Shown: one piece after another, positions 31,716 to 42,780 of the stretch | Position numbering within the stretch: the first letter of the stretch is position 1 | Layout: the number at the start of each line of letters is the position of its first letter | NCBI GenBank assembly: GCA_963854835.1 | Contig: OY978527.1 | Location: forward strand, 25,995,557-26,059,556 | Direction: 5' to 3' | Source: Megamerina dolium | Taxonomy: Eukaryota; Arthropoda; Insecta; Diptera; Megamerinidae | Length of the DNA stretch: 64,000 nt | Notes under the pieces: generated by a model | Databases searched by the model: none | What the model was told of the DNA's origin: nothing | The model's input: only the letters and a program-made list of their open reading frames with translations | Position numbers and translations under genes: made by a program

Positions 31716-32404
31716 TATTAGAAAAATAGTCGTCACAACGCAACTACAATTTCACAAATAATAAAATGGTTACTTTGTAACCAGTAAGGCAATGGCCACA
31801 AACTACTGTTGTACATAAGCATATATTTCATCAGCATTTATGTCTTGCCAATATCTTTTTTTTCCGAACCATTCGACGCATATTTGCCTTTTAGCTTTCC
31901 TATTCGTCTCAAGGGCAATACCTTCAACAAGAGACACAGGGAATCGAGTATGAAGGCATCTCTTTCAACTCAAAACTTTTCGTGCTTATTGAAATTGATT
32001 GCGCATTTCCAATGCCAGTTGGGTTCGCCGCTTTTTAATTTGGCTTGGCATCGGCCACCATACATATGGTGTTTCATATTTCAATTACCATATCTATTGT
32101 GTTTGTTTACATTGTAATACTAGTTACATCGGCTGTTCTATTGACAGCGGCTTATACTTATTTATTTTTGGGGTGTACATTACACCTTACAATATCCTTA
32201 TTATAACTTAAATTATTATTCTTACTAATATTGAGTAAATTTTGTTTATTGTTGTTTTTTAACTTATTAATTTATTTTTCTTACTACAATAATATTGTGT
32301 ACTTTTTGCTTGTTGTTATTTTTAACTTATTACCTTATTTTTCTTACTGTTATTTATAAAATATTTTACTCTTTCACTCAATAATTAATTAATTACTATT
32401 AATC
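31716..32404. other. Non-coding stretch
   Basis: No gene recognised. Confidence 0.5.
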
Positions 32405-33800
32405 TTGATGTCGTGGACTGTAGAAAATTGCAATATCAGAAGCGATTCTGAGCGTCATATGACAAGTTGGCTATATGATAGCCTGGCCCATTACAAGTGC
32501 ACCGGATTGACGAGTAGGATTCTTGACCTCATAAATAAAGGAAAAGGTCTCCGCTGGTGTTGCATTAAGTGTTGGGCAACTGAGGTTGACCATTACAAGC
32601 TCTTCAGACAAACTAGGGCAGGATTTTCCGAAATCGGAAAGGAGTTAAAAGTGTTGAAAGAGAAGTTCGAAAGGTACAATGATCTTTCAATTGCTGGATT
32701 CTTTCGCTTCCAAAAAGCTGTGTTTAAAGAAAAAACATCCACAATTAATGAAATTTTTCCTCGGTGTGCTTCAACTGAGTTGACTGAATTTACTAATACA
32801 CCGCAGCCTCTGCCACCTACTCGTCAACTATCTTCTTCTCTTGAGCCTATACCACTGATAACCTTCAGTTCCCCTGGCAATAAAGTAAACATCAGTGTTT
32901 CATCGTCCTCCAAAAGAGGTATTGACAACTCTGTCACTTCTATAAGCACAACTCTTTTTGCCCCGTAGCAATTAATCGTTGTTCTCACCAAGAAGACTAT
33001 TTTCGTTTCAAGGTTTTCAAATGAAACCACAACTGATGATATTGGCTATTACATCAATTCTAAAATACACATATCTGATTTTCCTATTCGTAAATTCGGA
33101 AGACGTTCTATACCACTTAAAACTCTCAAGCATTCGTTTAGTTCTGGCCATGACAATATTCCAACGTCCATACTTCGTAATTGCGCTGACCATTTTTCCG
33201 TTCCTTTGTCAAGAATCTTTTTCCACAATTGTGGAAACAATCTTATATTATTCCTATTCATAAGAGTGGAAGTCGTTCTTCTATTGACAATTCAGATGCG
33301 CTTTAATTTTCATATTAATATATGTGTGAATAAGGCTAAGGGAGTTTTAGCCTCCATTAAAAGATGGTCTAACGAATTTAATGATCCATATATTACAAAG
33401 GCTCTTTTCATCACATTGGTTCGACCAATACTGGAATATGCATCTGCTCTTTGGACCCCACAGTATCAAATGTATAAAGATAAACTGGAATCAGTTCAAA
33501 AACAAATCTTCCGCTTTGCTTTGAGGAATCTGCGTTGGGACACGGAATCTTCCTCCATACAGAGACCGCCTTAAGCTTTTGAACCTACAATCTTTGGAAA
33601 GTCGGCAACTAATGCTAAATTTCACCTTTATAGTTAAACTTTTAATTGGAGATATACCTTCTTACCTTCTTAATGAACAAGTTTTAATATACCGTCAAGA
33701 GTATTTCAGTACTACTTATGTACCTATTAAAATCGTTACTAGTAAAACGAATTATGCACAACATGATCCGTTTCGCTGTTTATATTGCGATTTTAATTCC
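32405..33800 (+). pseudogene. Internally deleted LINE (ORF1 plus RT scraps)
   Basis: An ORF1-like frame (32405-32968) contains GLTSR and a W-C-C-x-x-C cluster recalling the zinc-finger start of some LINE ORF1 proteins, then a Ser/Pro-rich part. In another frame follow KKTIFVSRFSNETT and IGYYINSKI, typical of the ORF1 C-terminal domain. Then comes a short RT start (SSGHDNIPTSIL, about 33135-33170), and next the RT C-terminal part (TLVRPILEYASALWTP, about 33410-33460, and ESVQKQIFRFALR). The endonuclease and the RT catalytic core are gone, so a large internal deletion has occurred. Confidence 0.65.
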
Positions 33801-34159
33801 TACTATTATGTCTTTGATATATCCTCTCCACTTTCCACTGTAAAAGCTAGCTCATTGAATACTATTAATTTTATTTATAGTATATATATATATATGATTT
33901 TCTTCAATAATTTGTTTAAGCTGATGAAAATATTTTTTCCGTAGCTGACGCGGCTACTAGATTGTCCTCTGTCCGTTTTTACAGAGCAGTCCGGACTGCT
34001 ACTGTTATCAGTCACCGATCCGTGCGATCCGACGAATGCACCCCTCGGTCGGTGGGCGGGTAAGTGGGCTCACTGGGATCGTTCGTTCTTAAAAAAAATC
34101 GCAGTAAAACGACCAAAACGCGAATTAAACCCCGAATTCTTACTGCAATCACCATATTC
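33801..34159. other. Mostly non-coding stretch before the mariner fragment
   Basis: No gene recognised; the last ~60 nt may be further decayed mariner sequence. Confidence 0.4.
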
Positions 34160-34243
34160 GCTCCCAGCGACTACTGACTGGAAAAATTTTCCAGGATAAA
34201 AGATTTAGCTCAAATAAAGAAATAATCGCTGAAACAAACGTAT
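34160..34243 (+). pseudogene. Mariner transposase C-terminal fragment, part 1
   Basis: The plus strand encodes FAPSDY, a shift, then KRFSSNKEIIAETN, which match the region around and after the last catalytic Asp of mariner transposases. It is cut by the MITE that starts at 34244. Confidence 0.6.
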
Positions 34244-34774
34244 AGCCTAGCCTAGACAGACGGCAGCCTAATTCCTGATTATCGAGTTAATTCGAATTAA
34301 CTCGGGCATTAACTGCAGCTAATCCGCATAAACTCTATGAGTTAATTCTCAAAATAAAAGAGGATTAGGGCAATTTTCGATGGCAACACTGCTGAAAATT
34401 GTCTATTGTGAATTTTTCTCCATCCATTTTACAAAATATTAGGTGTGTTCGCTAACGAAAAACTTTCAACAATTGTTAACAGTTTTCAACATGAAAAGCG
34501 TTGGCGAACAAATAAATCCATCTGTCAATTACGAACTGTGAATGTCAATTTACAAGCTTCTGATAGTTTTCAGTTCACGTACTTCTTGTAGATTTTCTCA
34601 TATCGAGAGCGATAGATGACAGAAATTGATAGTGATAGTAATGTAAGTGGACAGACCTAATAAAACAGCAATCAGCCGTTTAGTTAATCCGCAATACTGC
34701 CGTCTGTCAGGTTATTATTTTATTCGGATTAAGTGCGCCGGTAATCCGGAATTAGGCTGCCGTCTGTCTAGGCT
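34244..34774. mobile_element. MITE copy A
   Basis: About 530 bp with inverted ends of about 36 bp: TAGCCTAGACAGACGGCAGC at the left (with a small AGCCT duplication) and its reverse complement at the right. There is no coding capacity. Near the left end is a perfect 22 bp palindrome centred on AATTCGAATT. It lies inside the mariner fragment. Confidence 0.8.
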
Positions 34775-34895
34775 ATTAGAAAAGCGCTGGAATGGTTGTA
34801 TTGCTCTTGAAAGAGATTATGTTGAAGATTAAAGAAGACCTTAAAAAAGTGAGTTTTCCTTACTTAGTCGCGGGATTTATTGAACGATGTGTTAT
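34775..34895 (+). pseudogene. Mariner transposase C-terminal fragment, part 2
   Basis: Encodes LEKRWNGCIALERDYVED and a stop (34830-34832), the usual ending of mariner transposases (RW..CI.L...Y.E). The following ~60 nt resemble a short mariner 3' end. Confidence 0.65.
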
Positions 34896-34899
34896 GTTA

Positions 34900-35428
34900 T
34901 AGCCTAGACAGACGGCAGCCTAATTCCGGATTACCGAGTTAATTCGAATTAACTCGGGCATTAACTGCAGCTAATCCGCATAAACTCTATGAGTTAATTC
35001 TCAAAATAAAAGAGGATTAGGGCAATTTGCGATGGCAACACTGCTGAAAATTGTTTATTGTGAATTTTTCTCGATCCATTTTACAAAATATTAGGTGTGT
35101 TCGCTCGTAAAAAATCTTTCAACAATTCTTAACAATTTTCAACATGAAAAGTGTTGGCGAACAAATAAACCCAGCTGTGAATTGCGAACAGTGAATGTCA
35201 ATTTACAAGTTTCTGATAGTTTTCAGTTCACGTACTTCTTGTAGATTTTCTAATATCGAGAGTGATAGATGACAGAAATTGATAGTGATAGTAATGTAAG
35301 TGGACAGACCTAATAAAGCAGCAATCAGCCGTTTAGTTAATCCGCAATACTGCCGTCTGTCAGGTTATTATTTTATTCGGATTAAGTGCGCCGGTAATCC
35401 GGAATTAGGCTGCCGTCTGTTTAGGCTA
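34900..35428. mobile_element. MITE copy B
   Basis: A near copy of A with the same ends. TTA stands on both sides (34897-34899 and 35426-35428 region), hinting at a 3 bp target duplication as in PIF/Harbinger elements; this superfamily assignment is only inferred. Confidence 0.8.
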
Positions 35429-35429
35429 T

Positions 35430-36320
35430 TAGATATATATGAATTAGATTCATTTATATTTTTTAGAGCTTCCATATTTCGGTATGCTGCAAGGAATATT
35501 GAATTTTAAGAAAAGACAAAGTAATATGTAGTAAGATGGCACATTATTTTTATATACATGCACGTATGCTCTTTACATGAATTAAACGTGATCGATACGA
35601 TAGATACTCGTGTATATGTATATATCTATACGAGTAGGTACATATGTTCATTCTTTTGTGTTGTTATTTGATTTTTTAACTTTTGTTGGCAATATTTGCA
35701 TTGTAAACTTATTTTTGTAGTGAAAGTATATTTCAACTTTCTTTTTCCCTTTTAATTTTTAAAAAAATAATACTTATAACAAAAGGAATGTAATATCAAA
35801 TCAAATTATTTCAAATCACGTAAAGGGTAAATGTAAATTCTGCTGTTAAAAATCAAAGCCAGTAGTACCTATATAAAGGCATTAAGATTAAGAAATGGGT
35901 GAATAGGTAAGTCGCTTAATGTGACAGACACAAAGGCCTCGTTTAAGCCAACAAAGGCCCATTGTTATACTACGTTGGTTGGTTAAAGTGATGGTTCTTG
36001 CTGCAAATCCAATTAGCGTGCAAGCGTCATTTTAAATTAAGTCTCCAGTTTAATACTAATCTATCTGATGTGCTTGCCATGTCCATTATATCAGTTTCGT
36101 CGAATTTAAGAGTCTAACTTTTCCAGGTTGTCAAGGATTGATATGCGCAACGAGTTCCACTTCGACTTTCTTAATACTGCTCATATACAGAGAAAGTAAA
36201 TCGTCGATTCCTGTTCTATCAATTGTTTTCAGCTCCGGCAGTAGATATTGTGCGGGATGCCCATTCTGGGCTAATGCTCTCCAATAGACCAGAAATCAGT
36301 GATGAATGCAGTCGTTCTTG
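35430..36320. other. Non-coding stretch with a SINE tail scrap
   Basis: Around 35926-35975 the plus strand resembles the reverse complement of a SINE tail (GGCCCATTGTTATAC). Nothing else was recognised. Confidence 0.45.
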
Positions 36321-36395
36321 ATACCGCGTAGTATTATTGACTATACCTCCAGTTCTCTAACGATTTTGTAGTGTATAATATCAATTATATTCACC

Positions 36396-36457
<62 letters not shown>

Positions 36458-36480
36458 CATATATATATATATATACATAT

Positions 36481-36571
<91 letters not shown>

Positions 36572-36641
36572 GGTGAATATAATTGATATTATACACTACA
36601 AAATCGTTAGAGAACTGGAGGTATAGTCAATAATACTACGC

Positions 36642-36646
<5 letters not shown>
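36321..36646. repeat. Perfect inverted duplication with 80 bp arms around (AT)n
   Basis: 36321-36400 is the exact reverse complement of 36567-36646. The centre is about 165 bp of (AT)n with a few CATA interruptions. The first base beyond each arm no longer pairs. Confidence 0.95.

Positions 36647-36697
<51 letters not shown>
36647..36697. repeat. (AT)n microsatellite
   Basis: AT dinucleotides directly right of the inverted duplication. Confidence 0.95.
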
Positions 36698-36698
<1 letters not shown>

Positions 36699-37262
36699 AA
36701 GTGTCCCTTATAATACGCAAAATTTTTTAACTCGACTGAACAGGCCTTTGGTACGGTTTCAGCTCTGCGTTTGTCGTTTCATTCAATATCATTAATTTCC
36801 AGCTAACTAAATTCTTGTAAATTCAGAATAGTGCCACTGTGATCAGACATTAGGAAACACAGATTTTGATATTAGGGTTTGAGGTACCACTGCTTTTATG
36901 GCCTCTTAGCTGTCAAGGAACTTCCGCATCCATTGCGTAAGTTTCCGACTAAAAGCCATTACATTCTATTGGTAGTCTAAAGGAAAATGAATCTTTGTGC
37001 TTGACATCTTGGCTTAACCCATTTTGAATAATAAATCTCAATAAGCAGCCACTACCGCCCAATATAATAAAAAGCGTCGGTAAAAGGAAGTGAAGGGTAG
37101 TGTGTAATAATAATAGCTGTCACACAGGGAATTAATTGACCGATCAACGTGAAACTTTACACACACTCATTAACTATGTTATGGACTCTTGCCATGAAAG
37201 GTGAAAGTATGGCTAACTCCCAAAAAAGTATTTCGCTAATATATTTCAAATCATAATTACCT
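36698..37262. other. Non-coding stretch
   Basis: No gene or repeat recognised. Confidence 0.5.
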
Positions 37263-37561
37263 GGTGGGCGCCGTTGCTCAGTCATATGTCGTCGGTTCAA
37301 TCACCGCCTGATTTCACTTTCGAATTGTGCCCACCTATCGGCGAGCAACTGGCAATTCATCCTGCAGTAAGACTTCTCCATGAAAAGCTTTTTAACGAGA
37401 TCTGTGGCAACGCTCAGGAAAACTGATATCAATTCTAATACCGGCTAAATTTAACACGCACAACAGTACTGGAAGAGAAGCTATGCGGTATCACAAAGGA
37501 CGTTTCTGACCTAAGTGTGTCATATACGAGGTGAGTCACAATGTCCTAACCTAACCTACCC
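37263..37561 (+). mobile_element. tRNA-derived SINE, copy 5, plus strand
   Basis: Head with GCCGTTGCTCAGT (A-box-like) and GGTTCAATCACC (B-box-like) 24 nt later, so the anticodon part is shortened. The body is diverged. The tail is complete: GCGGTATCACAAAGGACG, GACCTAAGTGTGTC and CCTAACCTAACCTA, matching the LOA LINE 3' end. Confidence 0.8.
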
Positions 37562-37978
37562 TCCTTATCCAGCCATTAAATGGGCCCCGCAACAAAATTG
37601 ACGGTTTTATAAAATTTTCTCCCGCCACTCTAAGGGTGCACCCTTGGAGATTTAATATATAATCGACACCCTTCTATTTGTGTCACCCCAACATTTCCTC
37701 TAAACATGCTTCCCCACATATTTAGCCCCTAGGGGATCTCCTTCACAAAATTAAATAAATAAATACAAATATTTCAAATTTTTGTGCTGTGCGGTTTTTT
37801 CAACGTCGAATTTTAAAATGAAATATGTTATTTAGAATTTTAGTTGATGCCCGATAAAAAATAAATATTATCTTTTGTGTTTTTTCATAAATAAGGTAAG
37901 TAATGCGGTGGCTAATTTACTAACCACTGTGACTATGCATAGTAGGTTTTATTTTATTTTTATTGTATATGTTATTAA
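37562..37978. other. Non-coding stretch
   Basis: Nothing recognised. Confidence 0.5.
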
Positions 37979-38275
37979 ATGTCATTACCTCAAACTGTAG
38001 TGGTGGAACCAAAGTGGAAAAAATTAAGGATGGAGGAACCGAGTACTTATGCAGGTTTGCTTGGAGGTTTACCAAATTATGTAATAGAATTAGAAAGTGT
38101 TCTACCTACACAACTATTCCGTTTATTTTGGTCAAAGGATCTAAATAGTTTGTTTTCAAACGAACCTAACGCAACGCAAAAAGGTATTCATTATAAACTT
38201 ACCACACTGAAGAAATAGAAGCATTTCTTGCATTAAATTTGGTTAGGAGTATACAAAAATTGCCAAGTTATATTA
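37979..38275 (+). pseudogene. piggyBac-like transposase N-terminal fragment
   Basis: Encodes TQLFRLFWSKDLNSLF and, after a frameshift near 38205, EIEAFLALNLV and KLPSYIIT. This is the start of the DDE_Tnp_1_7 domain in piggyBac-like transposases (lF.lfw...l...i, then eE...FlG......lP). The rest of the gene is missing. Confidence 0.6.
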
Positions 38276-38320
38276 TTACTTGTCTTCTGTCTTAATTTGG
38301 ATCTTTTCATCTTCATCATC

Positions 38321-38574
38321 ATATCGCTCATTTGCTGCAAGACCGGCATAAGTCAAAAAAATCGATTTTCCATAAAACGCGTTAGAAGTTTTCAACTGAC
38401 TCCAACCGTACACGGAAAACACGGAAAAAATTCTCTTCTCAAGCGGAGCATATAAGAGGTATTCATATGAATTTTTCACTCAACATGAAGTATGATATAA
38501 CGAACAATTCTGCAGCATTAACTCAAAAATCACGTTTTTTGATTTATGCCGGTCTTGCAGCAAATGAGCGATAT
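38321..38574. repeat. 40 bp inverted repeat around a ~174 bp spacer
   Basis: 38321-38360 and 38535-38574 are reverse complements with one mismatch. The spacer has no recognised gene. It may be a hairpin MITE or a local inverted duplication. Confidence 0.85.
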
Positions 38575-38809
38575 CATCTTTTATGTCACTCAACCGCTTT
38601 GTCTGGCTTCACAATAACTTGCATTTGCAGGATAACAACTCAATGTTATGCTAATTATGACAAGCTTTACATGATTAGACCTTTGCTTGATAAACTGAAA
38701 ATCAATTTTAATAAAAACTACTACAAATCAGAAAAAGATTTACCAGTAAATGGCAATCTTGCAGACCGCCATGGTGGCACCTCCTTTCTTAAAAGCACTT
38801 TAAAATACT
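38575..38809. other. Non-coding flank of BEL element 2
   Basis: No domain recognised. Confidence 0.45.
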
Positions 38810-38886
38810 TGTTGAGAGCAGCATTTAAAGACTCACTCAATAATTTGTAATCTTTCCTATTTTCTTTTCTCTTCTTTTATTATTCA
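38810..38886 (+). repeat. 5' LTR start of BEL element 2
   Basis: Same 77 bp as 55105-55181, ending in TTTTATTATTCAA. The LTR may continue some tens of bases before the jockey sequence begins. Confidence 0.8.
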
Positions 38887-38999
38887 ATTCAACCTAAGTA
38901 TGTATTTTGCATTCCGTTAATCCACTCATTACTCTCATTGCAATAGTATATCATATAACACTCAAAAACATCTTGCTAACCGGTAATTCGCAACATTTG

Positions 39000-40267
39000 C
39001 AAAATGCAAATAAACATGTTGATAAACATTCATCGCTATCAATATCATCAACAAAGGTACAAACTGGAATGGATAGGTATATATTAATTACAAAGAGGAA
39101 GCGAAGTCCTCAGGGTGACGTACAAAAAAATACCCCGAAAATCCATAAGCAGAATGGCACTAATAATAATAATAACAATAATAACAACAACAACAATATA
39201 AATAATAATAATAGATTTGCAATCCTAAATCAACAAGAAGTAGAATCAACACTGCAGAAATCTAAGCCACCCCCAATATATGTAGGGGAAAACAACCAAA
39301 CTGAATTAATAAAATGCCTTACGCAACTTATTGGTGCAAAGAATTTTCATATAGTAACAATCATGAAGGGCACTATTAAAGAAATTAAACTGCAAATATA
39401 TGAAGAAAGAAATTATCGTTCTGTCACAAAATATTTTGATGACAAACAGAAATACTATTAAAAGTACCAGTTGAAAAGCATCAAAGGATTAGTCCTTGTG
39501 ATAAAAGGCATTGAGCCTAATGTTGACTGCAATGATGTGAAAATAGCTATAGAAGAAGAGGGTATTAAGGTCAAATCCGTGTTCAACATAAAAAATAAAG
39601 AAAAACAGCCTACGCCATTATATCGCGTCGAGTTGGAACCAGATATTAAAAAACTTAAAAAGGGTGAAATTCACCCAATATATAATATAAAACATATAAT
39701 TCACTAAAGAATTTCGGTGGAAGAATCTCATAAAATATCGGGCCCAATACAATGTGCTAACTGTCAAGAGTATGGGCACACAAAATCTTACTGCACTCTA
39801 CGAAGTGTATGAGTTATATGTGGTGACTTTCATCCCACCTCCAAATGTATTGTTAACAAAGAAGATTCTTCTGTTAAAAAATGTAGTAACTGCGGTGGAA
39901 ATCACACTGCAAACTATAGAGGTTGTCCAGTTTATACTGAGCTCAAACTCAGTACTCAGGTACTTCCCAAGTAAGACCTCGCAACCCATCAATGGTTAAT
40001 GCTCCTCAAATAGAGTATGTATCTGCTCCTCCTCCACAAAATGTTACAAATACTACTCATGTTATGCCAACATCTTATGCAAACATTTTAAAGGGGACTA
40101 CTCCTCCAGTTCAAGTTAATCAAGATAGTGTACCAAACACTCTTGAAAATTCTGTAAATAATCTGGTCCAGTTAATGACACATTTTATGAATTCAATGCA
40201 AGGCATGATGCAAGAGCTAATGAAAAATCAGCCCATGCTCCTTCAAACAATTCTGTCAAAACAATGA
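39000..40267 (+). pseudogene. Jockey copy 1 ORF1 (nucleic-acid-binding), broken
   Basis: TGMDRYILITKRKRSP (about 39067) matches the same motif in copy 2. An Asn-repeat (39160-39215) follows, then IYVGENNQTELIKCL and LVLVIKGIEPNVDCN. Zinc-knuckle codons for CANCQEYGHTKSYC-type sequence lie near 39755-39800 out of frame. The last part (39992-40267) has MTHFMNSMQGMMQELMKNQP as in the other copies. There are several stops and shifts. Confidence 0.75.
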
Positions 40268-42780
40268 AAGAACTGAAGTTATGTTTTTGGAATGCAAATG
40301 GGTTAAGTCAACATAAAAATGAACTGGAAGTATTTCTCCATACAAATCAAGTTGATGTAATGCTTATTTCAGAAACTCACTTCACAAAATTTAATAATTT
40401 TTCAATAAATGGGTTTACGCTTTATGATACCAAACACCCTGAAAATAATGCAAGAGGAGGGACAGCTATCCTCATCAAAAATAGAATAAAACATTATGCA
40501 TTAGAAGAATATTGCAAAGAATATATTCATTCCACCTCTATTTGTATAGAAACAAGTACCCAAAAATTAACAATATCTTCTGTTTACTGACCTCCTAGAC
40601 ATAATATTACAGAATTACAATTTTCTGAATTTTTTGCAACTTTAGGGCATACGTTTATCGCGGCGGGGGACTATAACGCCAAGCACACTTATTGGGGTTC
40701 CAGGCTTATATCTCCAAAAGGTAGACGTCTTTTCTCGACAATATCAAGCAACGGATATGATGCCATATCCACCGACCAACCTACTTACTGGCCTTCGGAT
40801 CCTAGAAAAGTACCGGATCTTATTGACTTTGCAGTAACTAAAAGTCTAAAAAGAACCCATTTAAGGGCATGGCCATCCTTTGAACTTTCATCTGATCATT
40901 CTCCATCGTTCATTTTACTAAATGTTTTAGTTAGTTTCAGTGAATCAAGCCAGTATCTTACAAACAAATTCACTAATTGGCTAAATTATAAAAAATATAT
41001 TAGTTCTCACATTGGCCTTAAAATACCTCTTAAGACAGTAAAGCAAGTCGACAGTGCAGTTGAAAATTTCACCAAGTTGTCTCATGAAGCTGCTAAAATT
41101 GCAACACCTCAAAATAAATTCCAAGATTATAAAAAACATACAAATGCCGATATTGAGGAATTAATTAAAATTAAAAGGAAAGCCAGGAGAGAATGGCAGC
41201 AGCATAGATCACCAAACCTAAAACAAAAATTGGCAGACTGCACTAAAACACTTAAAAGAAGCCGAAGAGAGACGTTTAAATGTATATATTAGTAATCTTG
41301 CTGCAACAAATGATACAGATTATTCTCTGTGGAAAGCAGTCAAAGGTGTAAAGTGTCCGATAATAAGAGAGGCTCCAATACGAATGCCAGATAGATCATA
41401 GGCAAGAAGCGATCAAGATAAAGCAGAAGCATTTGAAAATCACTTAGAAGGCGTTTTCAAACCAAATGAATCTACAAGAGATGGAGGATTACCAATCATG
41501 ACCAATAACAGCTCTACTACCTTAGTGAGATTTTCTTTAAAGGAACTTAACAAAATCATAAATGAACTGAACGTCAAAAAAGCTGCAGGGTATGATAAAA
41601 TAAGTGCCAAAATAATCGCCGAGCTACCTCAAATTGCAGTAAAACAGCTGTTACACATATTGAATGCAATATCACGCCTTTGTTAATTCCCCTCAGCATG
41701 GAAAATTTCCCAAATAATTATGATTGCAAAACCTGGAAAAGATTCAACTAATGTATCGTCGTACAGGCCTATTAGCCTGCTGCCTATCCTATCCAAAGTG
41801 TTTGAAAAACTATTAATGTTGAAGATACAGCCAATTGTTGAAGCAAATAACATTATACCGTTGCATCAATTTGGGTTCAGAGCAAAACATGGTACAGTAG
41901 AACAAGTTCACAGAATAGTATCTAACATTACAAAAGCGTTCGAAGCAAAGCAGTACTGCTCAGCAGTATTTCTGGACGTCGCACAAGCTTTTGATAAGGT
42001 TTGGCATGATGGCCTACTTCACAAAATCGGTTGTCTCTTTCCTGATAACATTTGCAAAATATTAAAGAGCTATCTGTTGCATAGGAAATTTATGGTTAAA
42101 CAAAGATCGTATCTAACTCAAACACGTACGATAATGGCTGCGGTCCCGCAAGGAAGCGTCTTAGGTCCCTTTTTATATCTAATCTACACTTCAGATATAC
42201 CAACAAATGGCAATCTTTTCACATCAACTTTTGCAGACGATACAGCAATCTTGAGCGTCGATGATAATCCCAGTAATGCGTCAGAAAAACTGCAAAGTCA
42301 CTTAAGTCACTGGCTGGAGACATGGCGTATTAGAATCAACGGATCAAAATGCGTCCATATGACTTTCACGTTGAATAGAAAAACATGCCCTCAACTACAA
42401 ATTAATGGTCAAAAAATACCACAAAAAAACGAAGTTACCTATTTAGAAATTGTAACTTCATAATAAAATGCTTATATTCAAGTCCACCATTAAACCAATT
42501 TGGAGCTACGGCATTCAGCTTTGGGGCACTTCTTCAAACTCTAATATTGAGAAAATTCAGTGTGTTCAATCTAAAATCCTTAGACGTCTTTGCCGAGCTC
42601 CTTGGTACATCAGTAACACAAATATACACAAGGACCTACAGATTGACACTATTAAAATAGACATAGGGAAACATTGCTAACGTTACTCTGAACGACTAAG
42701 TAATCATCCTAATACTCTAGCGAGAGAGCTCCTTAAGCTTAAATATATTAAAAAACTAAAAAGGAAAAATGTTTTAAATA
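40264..42780 (+). pseudogene. Jockey copy 1 ORF2 (endonuclease and reverse transcriptase), broken
   Basis: Starts with ATGA overlapping the ORF1 stop (40264-40267). The endonuclease has CFWNANGLSQ and ARGGTAILIK; the RT has MIAKPGKDSTNVSSYRPISL, QFGFRAKHGTVEQVHRI, VFLDVAQAFDKVWHDG, PQGSVLGPFLYLIYTSD and FADDTAIL (about 42233-42256). Stops at 40588, 41290, 41684 and 42461 break it. It ends in KKLKRKNVLN where the Tc1 element enters. Confidence 0.85.
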
